Shown: positions 1 through 7,869 of the stretch, one piece after another
Layout of the letters: each line of letters starts with the position of its first letter
How positions within the stretch are numbered: position 1 is the stretch's first letter
Assembly: GCA_023700925.1 (NCBI GenBank)
Contig: JAMPXZ010000003.1
Span: 1-42,066, forward strand
Origin: Oligoflexia bacterium
GTDB lineage: Bacteria; Bdellovibrionota; UBA1018
Length of the DNA stretch: 42,066 bases
Direction of reading: 5' to 3'
The notes under the pieces: model-generated
The model's input: the letters and a program-made list of their open reading frames with translations, nothing else
Told to the model about the DNA's origin: nothing
The model's database searches: none
Made by a program: the position numbers and the translations under genes

Positions 1-2
1 CG

Positions 3-782
3 GTTCGCGCCCGGGTCATCGTCAAGTCCGAGGGCGTCTGGGCTGCCGACGGACTGCTTCAGGCGTTGGCTCGTCATCCCCTGGCCGAGCTCAATGATCA
101 GCGGATCACGGTCCGCTCCCGCGTCAAGGACGGGCAGCAGGTGAAACCGGGACAGGCAATTTGCGAATGGCTCGGGCCCGCCCAGGCCATCCTGGCTTTC
201 GAGCGTCCCTTCCTGAATCTCGCCTCCTATGCCGGCGGGATCGCGACGCTTACGCGCCGGTTCGTCGAGCTAGTGCGCGAGGCCTGTCCGGAACGCACTC
301 CGCGCGTGACCTCGACTCGCAAGACCCTGCCGGGGTATCGCGATATCGCGATTCGCGCGGTGCAGGCGGGCGGAGGGTTCAGCCATCGCATCAGCTTGTC
401 CGGCGGCGTCCTCATCAAGGAAAACCATATCGCCGCGGCCGGCGGGATCGCGCGGGCCATCGAGGGCGCGCGAGCGGTGGCGCCCCATGGCCTCAAAGTC
501 GAAATCGAGGTGCGCGACGAAAAAGAGCTCTCCCAGGCGCTCAAGGCCGGCGCCGATATCGTGATGCTCGACAACTTCACTCCCGAGGAGGTTCGCGCGG
601 CGCTTCGCCTCGTACAGCGATCCTCGCGCCCGCCTCTCATCGAGGTTTCCGGCGGTCTGACTCTTGAGACGATCGCCCGCTACGCGATCCCGGGCGTGGA
701 TGTCCTGTCCGTGGGCTCGCTCACGCACTCGGCGAAGGCGCTCGACCTGTCGCTTCTCCTCGGCAGCGCGCTGAAGGGCTAG
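3..782 (+). CDS. nadC: Quinolinate phosphoribosyltransferase (nicotinate-nucleotide pyrophosphorylase), 5'-truncated by window edge
   Basis: Frame is open to the window edge (VRARVIVKSEGVWAADGLLQALARHPLAEL...). Contains NadC-like FLNLASYAGGIAT, TRKTLPGYR, GGGFSHRISLSGGVLIKENHI, ADIVMLDNF and IEVSGGLTLETI. Confidence 0.93.
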   Translation, partial: VRARVIVKSEGVWAADGLLQALARHPLAELNDQRITVRSRVKDGQQVKPGQAICEWLGPAQAILAFERPFLNLASYAGGIATLTRRFVELVREACPERTPRVTSTRKTLPGYRDIAIRAVQAGGGFSHRISLSGGVLIKENHIAAAGGIARAIEGARAVAPHGLKVEIEVRDEKELSQALKAGADIVMLDNFTPEEVRAALRLVQRSSRPPLIEVSGGLTLETIARYAIPGVDVLSVGSLTHSAKALDLSLLLGSALKG

Positions 783-789
783 CAGGGTG

Positions 790-1575
790 ATGCGCGCGCC
801 CGGCCCGAACGTCGTCGTTGAGGCCTGCGGATCGACGAATGATCTGGCGCGCGAGCTGGGCCTGGGCGGGCACCCGCACGGAACCTGGGTCTCCGCGCGG
901 CGTCAGAGCGAGGGACGCGGACGCCTCGGGCGCGCCTGGGAATCGCACGAAGGCAATCTGTTTCTTTCCCTGGTGTTCCGTTCGAGCGAGAGGCGCCACT
1001 GGAGCTGGATCCCGCTCGCCGCCGCCGTCGGAGTCGCCGAGACGCTGGAGGCCATCGATCCCCGATATTCCGCGCGGGTAAAATGGCCGAACGATCTTTG
1101 CTTTTTCGCCGGCACCGGGCTCGCAAAGCTGGGAGGAATTCTCTGCGAGGCGGTCGGCACCGGTGAGCGCGCCTTTGTCATCGTCGGCATCGGTCTCAAC
1201 TGCGTGAGCGCTCCGAAAGGACTGAGTGTGCCAGCCGTGTCGCTGACGGAGCTGCGACTCGCGGGGAGTGCGGCCGCCGGAGCGGTGCTGGCGGACGAGG
1301 TGAGGGGACCGCTGGTCGAGGGTCTTCATCGTGTTTTCGCCGAGCTCATCGCGCGGGGTCCGGCTGGGATCCGGGCCCGTTACGAGCGCCGGGCGATCTT
1401 CGTAGCTGGCACCGAGATCGAGTGGGGGGAGTCCGCACAGGCCGGGATCGTGAAAGGGCTCGGCGAGGCGGGCGAGCTGCTCGTCGAGGTTCCGCAGCGC
1501 GCGGGTGAGCTCGTCAGGCTTTTTTCCGAGGAAATCAGGGCCGTTCGGAGAGCATCCGGCGGATCTCTTCCTTGA
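790..1575 (+). CDS. birA: Biotin--[acetyl-CoA-carboxylase] ligase
   Basis: GSTNDLAREL, ARRQSEGRGRLGRAWESHEGNLFLSLVF, VKWPNDL and KLGGILCE are typical BirA catalytic-domain motifs. GTG at 787 is an alternative start. Confidence 0.92.
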   Translation: MRAPGPNVVVEACGSTNDLARELGLGGHPHGTWVSARRQSEGRGRLGRAWESHEGNLFLSLVFRSSERRHWSWIPLAAAVGVAETLEAIDPRYSARVKWPNDLCFFAGTGLAKLGGILCEAVGTGERAFVIVGIGLNCVSAPKGLSVPAVSLTELRLAGSAAAGAVLADEVRGPLVEGLHRVFAELIARGPAGIRARYERRAIFVAGTEIEWGESAQAGIVKGLGEAGELLVEVPQRAGELVRLFSEEIRAVRRASGGSLP

Positions 1576-2479
1576 GCAGCTTTTCGGCGAGCTCGGGAAG
1601 CATCTTCTGAATCTCGTTGCGGACCATCGCTTCGATGTCCTGGTTCGCGGGCGGCGCGGCGGGGCGGAGCGGAGTCGTGGCCGCTCTCATCGGGGGCGGC
1701 GCCGGAGCGATCGGAGGCGGCAGCTCGGCCGGCTCTTCAGGAGCTGCGTGATAAGCAGCCGCGGCGGGAGTGGGATTCTCGAGGGAGAAGTTCGAGGTGT
1801 CGGGCGTGAGCATCGCCGGAGGCGGCTTGAGCGATGGCTCCTGGACGCTCCATTCGAAGTCATCCAGGCCGGACATCCGGATCGTCGATTCGGTGAGCTG
1901 GCGAATGTCCGAATCGGGCGAGGTCTGCACCACGGGATCGTCCACGGAGGTGGGAGGCGTGAACGCGGGCTCGGCGAGCATATGATCGTCCGCCGCGGAA
2001 AAGACCGTCGCCGAAATTTTCGGTTCCTTGGTCGGCGCGGACGAGAGGAAATTCGGGCGGCTGATCGGCGCCGTGCGTTCACTCTTGAGCGCCTGCTGCT
2101 GTGACTCGATCTGGGAGAAGACCTTCGTCAGGACGTCGCGAAGATGCGCGGGATCGAAAGGCTTCGTAAGGCGGCCGTGAAACTCGACCTCCGTGACCTG
2201 GTCTTCATCGACCTTTTCGAACGCGCTGGACATGAGCACGAAGCGAACGTCCTGAAGATCGGGATGGTCGTTGGCTTCGCGTTTCAGCTCGAAAGCGGTT
2301 TTGCCGGGAAGGGAGACATCCACGAGAACAACATCCGGCTGAAAAAGCAGGATTTGCTGTATGGCGTCATTGCCGTCGGAGACCGCCTGAATCTCGTAGC
2401 CCTCGTTGGAGAGCGCGAGTCGAATAACTTTCTGGATAGTCAGGCTATCGTCCGCTACCAGGAGCTTTTTGCCAGCCAT
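1535..2479 (-). CDS. CheY-like response regulator with Pro/Ala-rich linker and C-terminal amphipathic helix
   Basis: REC domain (LLVADDSLTIQKVIRLAL..., DVVLVDVSLPG, LTKPFD), then a low-complexity linker and IEAMVRNEIQKMLPELAEKLLKEEIRRML. 3' end overlaps birA by 41 nt. Confidence 0.88.
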   Translation of the reverse strand: MAGKKLLVADDSLTIQKVIRLALSNEGYEIQAVSDGNDAIQQILLFQPDVVLVDVSLPGKTAFELKREANDHPDLQDVRFVLMSSAFEKVDEDQVTEVEFHGRLTKPFDPAHLRDVLTKVFSQIESQQQALKSERTAPISRPNFLSSAPTKEPKISATVFSAADDHMLAEPAFTPPTSVDDPVVQTSPDSDIRQLTESTIRMSGLDDFEWSVQEPSLKPPPAMLTPDTSNFSLENPTPAAAAYHAAPEEPAELPPPIAPAPPPMRAATTPLRPAAPPANQDIEAMVRNEIQKMLPELAEKLLKEEIRRMLSERP

Positions 2480-2653
2480 AAGATAAAGTCAAGTGTGTCA
2501 TTTCCTTCTCGGCCTGTAAAGCTGGTGTGCAAAACACCGGTAATTTTTATGTCCATAAATCGAGATCTTGCGTGGCCGAGGATTTTGCGCGCCGGACCGA
2601 TGAGAGCCATTGCCGGCTGCGAGGATTTTTTCCATCGAGTTCGTGAATTCGGG

Positions 2654-2659
2654 TATACT
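2654..2659 (+). promoter_or_regulatory. -10-like box (TATACT) for the 6S RNA gene
   Basis: TATACT lies about 7 nt upstream of the predicted 5' end of the 6S RNA; the -35 is weak. Confidence 0.5.
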
Positions 2660-2665
2660 GAAAAT

Positions 2666-2828
2666 GCCTCAAGGGTCGGTGAAAATATAGTTGGACCCTA
2701 CAGTCAATGGCCCAGGGGGCTGTCCCTGGCGGTGGTGAGCATGCCTGGCTCGACCAGGAAGCCTAAAGCCGCTATACGGCGCCCACTTCAGATTCTGGGT
2801 TCCAATTGACATCACCGATTCTTGAGGC
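2666..2828 (+). ncRNA. ssrS: 6S RNA
   Basis: The core GGTGGTGAGCATGCCTGGCTCGACCAGGAAGCCTAAAGCCGC parallels the E. coli 6S core GGTTGGTGAGCATGCTCGGTCCGTCCGAGAAGCCTTAAAACTGC. The terminal stem GCCTCAAGggTCGGTGA / TCACCGAttCTTGAGGC closes the RNA and is followed by TTTTTT. Confidence 0.9.
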
Positions 2829-2861
2829 TTTTTTGCGCCCGCCATTCGAGCGGGCAGGAGG

Positions 2862-2889
2862 CCGAAAAAAGGCGCGAAGCGCCTTTTCG
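2862..2889. terminator. Terminator-like hairpin downstream of 6S RNA
   Basis: Palindrome AAAAGGCGC-gaa-GCGCCTTTT with A and T tracts on the two sides, so possibly bidirectional. Confidence 0.6.
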
Positions 2890-2952
2890 CCCGGCAGGAC
2901 AGGATGTCCGGCGCCGCTCCCCCTCTGAAGAAGTCCCGGCCAGTCTTCAAAT

Positions 2953-2982
2953 TTGACAATGGCGCTCGGATAGAAATAAACT
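2953..2982 (+). promoter_or_regulatory. Sigma70-like promoter upstream of the 3058 CDS
   Basis: Perfect -35 TTGACA, 18-nt spacer, -10 TAAACT. Confidence 0.45.
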
Positions 2983-3057
2983 CTCAGCAGAGCGCGGGGT
3001 TGGGGCAAGTCCGCGCTGAAAGTGGGGTCGCGCGCTCGCGCGATGAAAAGGGGCAGT

Positions 3058-3708
3058 ATGGGGACTTTCAAGGATTTGATGCCGGCGCAAAACGGTTGGA
3101 TTCATGAGCTCGCCAGAGCGGAGATTCATCCGGAGGCGGAAAAGCTCCTGCAGCTGGGGCGGAGTTGGGATCCGCAGCAGCTTGTCGAGGAGAGCACCAT
3201 CGAGTTCCTGACGGAGCTTCGCGAGCAGTTCACGGAGTTCGCCCGCGTGTTCAACGGCTACGCTGAAAGCGGGACGCGCTTCCAGGAAGTCAAAGTCTAC
3301 AGCGTCGCGCAGACCGCGGCCGACTTCATGGTGTTTCGCAACCAGATCAAGCTCCTGGTGGCGAATACGGCGCACGGGGTGATCCAGATCTCTTTCGCGC
3401 AGCATGTGCGCGGCGCACTGGCGGTGGACGGCCAGATTCACGGCTACGGGCCGGTGCAGGGCCAGGTCGGCAGCCAGCCGGGCGCGCCGGCCGTGACGCA
3501 GTCGCAGGACCTGCTCGCGCAGGTCGGGCCGTTCCGCGACATCTTCTGGACGTTCCAGGGCGAAAAGGTGAAAGCCGAGCAGGTGGCGAAGTACTATTTC
3601 GCTGAGTTCGCGCGTCTTACCCGCGACACCCGCCGCTCAAAGGCGGGGAACCAGATTCTTCTCGATCAGATCAAAGCTCTCCTCCAGGAGAAGGGGCTTG
3701 ATCTTTAG
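3058..3708 (+). CDS. Conserved hypothetical protein
   Basis: MGTFKDLMPAQNGWIHELARAE...; AAAGGGG Shine-Dalgarno upstream of ATG at 3058. The longer ORF starts at 3022. No family recognised. Confidence 0.7.
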   Translation: MGTFKDLMPAQNGWIHELARAEIHPEAEKLLQLGRSWDPQQLVEESTIEFLTELREQFTEFARVFNGYAESGTRFQEVKVYSVAQTAADFMVFRNQIKLLVANTAHGVIQISFAQHVRGALAVDGQIHGYGPVQGQVGSQPGAPAVTQSQDLLAQVGPFRDIFWTFQGEKVKAEQVAKYYFAEFARLTRDTRRSKAGNQILLDQIKALLQEKGLDL

Positions 3709-4548
3709 CATTCCGTAGCTCTGCGTGGAGTTGAGCGAGTAGTCGAGCTGGGGCAGCTCGTAGTTCGAGGCGGTGCCGCTGGTGAGCCGTTTCGCGGTGA
3801 TGAGTTCGGCCGGGTAGCCGAACCGCCGGGCGAAGAGCCGTGCCCACTCGTAGAGCGTCACCTTGGTCAGTCCGCCGTAGTGCAGGGTCTTGTTGCGGAT
3901 GCCGCTATCGAGAACGCGATCGATGACTTCGGCGAGGCCCTCGATCGGGGCGAAGGAATGCAGCTCGCTGTCGGAAGCCTCGATCCGCTCGCCGCGCGCC
4001 AGTTTCATGCGGAGGCGGTCGAGGAATGTGCGGCTGATGCCGTTGCCGCGCCCGAAGATGGGGCTGGAACGGATGATGACGTAGTTCAACGACTTGCCGC
4101 GGATGAAATTCTCGCCGCCCACCTTGGCTTTGCCAAGCGCGGTTGCGGGCAAGACGGTGTCGCCTTCATGGTAGTTGCCCCGGTTCCCGTCGAAGGTATA
4201 GCAGTTCGACAGGTACACGAACTTGGGCTGGAAGATCTCCGCGACGTTCGAGATCGAGGCCGCGCCCGAGGTGTGAGCCAGCTCCGACTCACGCGCATTC
4301 GCTTCGACCCAGTCGACGTCGTTCGATCCCGCGGCATAGATCACCGCCTCCGGGCGGATGGTGTAGACCATCCGCTTGATGAGGTTCCGGTTACCCAAAT
4401 TCATCGGGAGCAAGGTCACGCCCGGAATCCGCACGGGATGGTTACAGTAGGTCCCGAAGACCTTGTACCGGTCCCGCAGCCGGAGCGCGAGATGCGTACC
4501 GACGAAGCCGCTGCCGCCAACGATGAAGACAGCCTTGGTTTTAGTCAC
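3637..4548 (-). CDS. NAD-dependent epimerase / RmlD-like dTDP-4-dehydrorhamnose reductase family
   Basis: Rossmann motif VFIVGGSGFVGTHLALRL, AAGSNDVDWVEANARES, FVYLSNCYTFDG, YHEGDTVLPATALGKAKVGGE. GTG start with AGGGAG SD. Confidence 0.85.
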   Translation of the reverse strand: MTKTKAVFIVGGSGFVGTHLALRLRDRYKVFGTYCNHPVRIPGVTLLPMNLGNRNLIKRMVYTIRPEAVIYAAGSNDVDWVEANARESELAHTSGAASISNVAEIFQPKFVYLSNCYTFDGNRGNYHEGDTVLPATALGKAKVGGENFIRGKSLNYVIIRSSPIFGRGNGISRTFLDRLRMKLARGERIEASDSELHSFAPIEGLAEVIDRVLDSGIRNKTLHYGGLTKVTLYEWARLFARRFGYPAELITAKRLTSGTASNYELPQLDYSLNSTQSYGMLKIKPLLLEESFDLIEKNLVPRL

Positions 4549-4590
4549 TCCCTAAGAGTGTAGCTCAGGTCCTCCCTGTGGGAAACCGCT

Positions 4591-5424
4591 TTAGCCCAGC
4601 AGCTTGAGAGTCGCCTGATTGGTCGAGTTGGCCTGGCTCAGCACCGAGATACCCGCCTGCATCAGGATGTTGTTCTTGGTCATCTCCGAGACCTCGTTGG
4701 CGAAGTCAGCGTCGCGGATGCGGCTGTTCGCGGCCGAAAGGTTCTCGTCGCTGATCGAGAGGTTGTTCACCGTCGACTGGAGCCGGTTCTGCATGGCGCC
4801 CAGATCGGCGCGGATGCTGTTGACCCGGATCAGGGCGTCGTCGATAACCGAGAGGCTGAGCTGCGAGCCTTGCTTGGTGGCCACGCTTTCGCCGCCGAGC
4901 TTGAGGGCGTCGAGCGTCGCATCCGACCTTTCGCCGTTGTAGACGACGCGGTCGAGGATCGGATTGTTCTGGATGCCGACCTGGATCTCGAAGATCCCGG
5001 CCTTGCCGTTCAAGAGAGGGGTCCCGTTGAACGCGGTCACGTTCGCGATCCGGTCGATTTCCTGCTTGAGCGACTGGAACTCACGGTCCGTGAACTGGCG
5101 TTCGGTGTCCCCGATCGTGTCCGACGCGGCCTGGATCGCCAGCTCGCGCAGGCGGACCAGGATGTTTGAAATCTCATTCAGGCCACCTTCGGAAACCTGG
5201 ATCAGCGACATGCCGTCCGAGGCGTTCCGTTTCGCCTGTCTGATCCCGCGGACCGAAGCCCGAAGGTTCTCGGAAATCGCCAAGCCCGCGGCGTCGTCGC
5301 CCGCGTGATTGATCCGGCTGCCGCTGGCGAGTTTTTCCAGCGTGCGGTCGAGATTCTCCCGAGTGTTGGTCATCTGTCTTTGCGCGTTCAGCGCAGTCGT
5401 ATTGGTCGCGATTCGCAAACCCAT
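4591..5424 (-). CDS. Flagellin (paralogue 1)
   Basis: MGLRIATNTTALNAQRQM...KLASGSRINHAGDDAAGLAISENLRAS and C-terminal NILMQAGISVLSQANSTNQATLKLLG. Confidence 0.97.
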   Translation of the reverse strand: MGLRIATNTTALNAQRQMTNTRENLDRTLEKLASGSRINHAGDDAAGLAISENLRASVRGIRQAKRNASDGMSLIQVSEGGLNEISNILVRLRELAIQAASDTIGDTERQFTDREFQSLKQEIDRIANVTAFNGTPLLNGKAGIFEIQVGIQNNPILDRVVYNGERSDATLDALKLGGESVATKQGSQLSLSVIDDALIRVNSIRADLGAMQNRLQSTVNNLSISDENLSAANSRIRDADFANEVSEMTKNNILMQAGISVLSQANSTNQATLKLLG

Positions 5425-5425
5425 A

Positions 5426-5440
5426 CTAGCCTCCGTTCAT
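5426..5440 (-). CDS. Putative leader mini-ORF (MNGG*) upstream of flagellin 1
   Basis: ATG AAC GGA GGC TAG, preceded by its own GGAGGA at ~8 nt; its codons contain the flagellin SD (GGAGG). Stop is 1 nt before the flagellin ATG. The same arrangement precedes flagellin 2. Confidence 0.4.
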   Translation of the reverse strand: MNGG

Positions 5441-5510
5441 AAGTACCATCCTCCGTGCGGCTCATCCCTTTCCCTAGGGATGACGAGCGTCCTTGCTCTT
5501 GTGTTGTTCG

Positions 5511-5561
5511 GGCGGGCGCGAGGCCCGCCTCCTACCTTCCCGCGCGGGACCATCCCGCGGG
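5511..5561 (-). terminator. Two adjacent GC-rich hairpins in the flagellin 2 / flagellin 1 intergenic gap
   Basis: GGCGGGC-gcgag-GCCCGCC and CCGCGCGGGA-cca-TCCCGCGG. There is no clear U-tract, so termination function is uncertain. Confidence 0.4.
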
Positions 5562-5587
5562 GGAAACCTGTGTCAGTTCTTTCTCCG

Positions 5588-6421
5588 TCAGCCCAGCAGC
5601 TTCAACGCCGCCGAGTTCGTGTTGTTCGCCTGGCTCAGGACCGAGATACCGGCCTGCATCAGGATGTTGTTCTTGGTCATCTCCGAGACCTCCTCGGCCA
5701 TATCCGTATCCCGGATGCGGCTGTTCGCGGAGGAGAGGTTCTCGTCGCTGATCGAGAGGTTGTTCACCGTCGACTGGAGCCGGTTCTGCATGGCGCCCAG
5801 ATCGGCGCGGATGCTGTTGACCCGGATCAGGCCGTCGTCGATCACCGAAAGGCTGAGCTGTGAGCCTTGCTTGGTGGCCACGCTTTCGCCGCCGAGCTTG
5901 AGGGCGTCGAGCGTCGCATCCGACCTTTCGCCGTTGTAGACCACGCGGTCGAGGATCGGATTGTTCTGGATGCCGACCTGGATCTCGAAGACTCCCGCTT
6001 TGCCGTTCAGGAGCGGGATGCCGTTGAACTGGGTGACGTTGGCGATCCGGTCGACTTCCTGCTTCAGCGACTGGAACTCGCGGTCAGCGAACTGTCGCTC
6101 GGTATCCCCGATCGTGTCCGATGCGGCCTGGATGGCCAGCTCGCGGAGTCGGATGAGGATGTTCGAAATCTCGTTCAGGCCGCCTTCGGAAACCTGGATC
6201 AGGGAGACCCCGTCCATCGCGTTGCGCTTGGCTTGCCTGATGCCGCGCACGGAAGCCCGAAGGTTCTCGGAGATCGCCAGTCCCGCGGCGTCGTCGCCCG
6301 CGTGATTGATCCGGCTGCCGCTGGCAAGACGTTCCAACGTCTTGTCGAGATTCTGCCGGGTCTGGGTCATCTGTCTTTGCGCGTTGAGCGCGGTGGTATT
6401 GGTTGCAATTCGCAAACCCAT
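5588..6421 (-). CDS. Flagellin (paralogue 2)
   Basis: Near-identical in length and sequence to the 4591-5424 protein. Canonical flagellin N- and C-termini. Confidence 0.97.
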   Translation of the reverse strand: MGLRIATNTTALNAQRQMTQTRQNLDKTLERLASGSRINHAGDDAAGLAISENLRASVRGIRQAKRNAMDGVSLIQVSEGGLNEISNILIRLRELAIQAASDTIGDTERQFADREFQSLKQEVDRIANVTQFNGIPLLNGKAGVFEIQVGIQNNPILDRVVYNGERSDATLDALKLGGESVATKQGSQLSLSVIDDGLIRVNSIRADLGAMQNRLQSTVNNLSISDENLSSANSRIRDTDMAEEVSEMTKNNILMQAGISVLSQANNTNSAALKLLG

Positions 6422-6422
6422 A

Positions 6423-6437
6423 CTAGCCTCCGTTCAT
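6423..6437 (-). CDS. Putative leader mini-ORF (MNGG*) upstream of flagellin 2
   Basis: ATGAACGGAGGCTAG as at 5426-5440, also with an upstream GGAGGA. Confidence 0.4.
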   Translation of the reverse strand: MNGG

Positions 6438-6761
6438 AAGCGCTGTCCTCCGTGTAGCTCATCCCTTTCCATAGGGATGACGAGCATCCATGCTCAATTT
6501 TGGTGCGTGGCGAGCTCGGCTCTCCGACGCGGTTATGTACTCCTGCTTTTCCTGCCCACGACTTGGCATCTCACACGGTCTTGCGAAGTCCCGCGAATCC
6601 CTTCGCGGGAGCCCACATCTGTCGCTCACGGGCGGTGCCTGGAGTGGGGGAGTTCCCCCTCGATCCGGCTCCTGCTTCGTGAGTCCGAAGCGGCTGGCGC
6701 GCGTTGCTCGCTCGGCGGCCGGGCCGTTTCCGCGGGATTCCCTTTTCAGGGTCGCTGGATC

Positions 6762-6801
6762 GGCCCGCCCGTTCCGCCGTCTTGGCGGTGCGGGGCGGGC
6801 C
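6762..6801 (-). terminator. Long GC-rich hairpin downstream of flagellin 3
   Basis: GGCCCGCCCGttCCGCC-gtctt-GGCGGtgCGGGGCGGGCC near-perfect inverted repeat in the non-coding gap. Confidence 0.45.
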
Positions 6802-6900
6802 TCTCCGGCAATCGGCCTTGTTCAGGCCTTATCCAGGAAACAGCTCAGGCAACGTGCCTTTGCTTCGGGTCAAACTTGGTTCATTCATTCCCCCATCTCA

Positions 6901-7749
6901 TCAACCTGCTCCTTGCCCCAGGAGACCCAGGGCGGCTTTGATCGTACTGTTCGCCTGGCTGAGTACCGACACGCCAGACTGCATCAGGATCTGATTCTTC
7001 GTCAGCTCGGTGGTCTCCTCGGCGATGTCCGCGTCGCGGATGCGGCTGTTGGCGGACGCGAGGTTCTCACGGCTGATCATGATGTTGTTGATCACGGACT
7101 GAAGCCGGTTCTGCATGGCGCCGAACTCGGCTCTCACGGCGGTCACCGAGCCCAGGGCCGTATCGATCGAGGCCAGCGAGTTCTGCGCGCTGAGCTTGTC
7201 GCCGACGCTCGAAAGGTTCAGTCCCAGCGCCACCACGTTGAGGTCGGCCGAGCTCGAGTCGAAGAGGCGGATGCGGTCGACGATCGGGTTGTTGCGGGTC
7301 CCGACCTGGATCTCGAAGGCGCTCGCCTTGCCGTTGAGCAGGGGAACCCGGTTGAATTCGGTGCTTTGCGCGATCCGGTCGATCTCCTCGATCAGCTGCT
7401 GGAACTCGACGTTCATGAACTGGCGTTCCTGCGGACCGACCGTGTCGGAGGCCGCCTGCACGCCCAGCTCGCGCATCCGGATGAGGATGTTGGAAATCTC
7501 GCCCATCGCGCTCTCGGCGACCTGGACGAGCGAGACGCCGTCCTGCGCGTTGCGCTCGGCCTGGCCGAGGCCGCGGATCTGGGAGCGAAGGCTTTCGGAG
7601 ATCGCCAATCCCGCGGCGTCGTCGCCGGCATGGTTGATCCGCGATCCCGAGCTCAATCTTTCGAGGGTTCTGTCGAGGGAGGAACGGGTGCCTCGCAAGT
7701 TTCGTTGCGCGACAAGGGAGGGTACGTTCGTATTGATCCGCAGTCCCAT
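6901..7749 (-). CDS. Flagellin (paralogue 3, divergent)
   Basis: MGLRINTNVPSLVAQRNL...LSSGSRINHAGDDAAGLAISESLRSQ...NQILMQSGVSVLSQANSTIKAALGLLG. Start set at the second in-frame ATG after GGAGG. Confidence 0.96.
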   Translation of the reverse strand: MGLRINTNVPSLVAQRNLRGTRSSLDRTLERLSSGSRINHAGDDAAGLAISESLRSQIRGLGQAERNAQDGVSLVQVAESAMGEISNILIRMRELGVQAASDTVGPQERQFMNVEFQQLIEEIDRIAQSTEFNRVPLLNGKASAFEIQVGTRNNPIVDRIRLFDSSSADLNVVALGLNLSSVGDKLSAQNSLASIDTALGSVTAVRAEFGAMQNRLQSVINNIMISRENLASANSRIRDADIAEETTELTKNQILMQSGVSVLSQANSTIKAALGLLGQGAG

Positions 7750-7869
7750 ACCTTCCTCCATGAAGGTGTTATGGCCAATCCTAGGCCGTATGGGGAACAG
7801 TGCCGTTTTCGGTCCGCTTCCCGGTTCACCTTCTTGGTGATCTGGGTTGCTTCACTGCTTCCAAGTAAC

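Noticed and set aside
2144-2809. 221-aa + ORF spanning the response regulator start and 6S RNA
   Set aside because: Antisense to a clear REC domain and overlaps a structured RNA; no protein-like features.
4870-6439. Paralogous-looking antisense ORFs (MLGGHAFAAELEGVERRIRPFAVVD...) in both flagellin genes
   Set aside because: Similarity merely reflects duplicated flagellin DNA read on the wrong strand.
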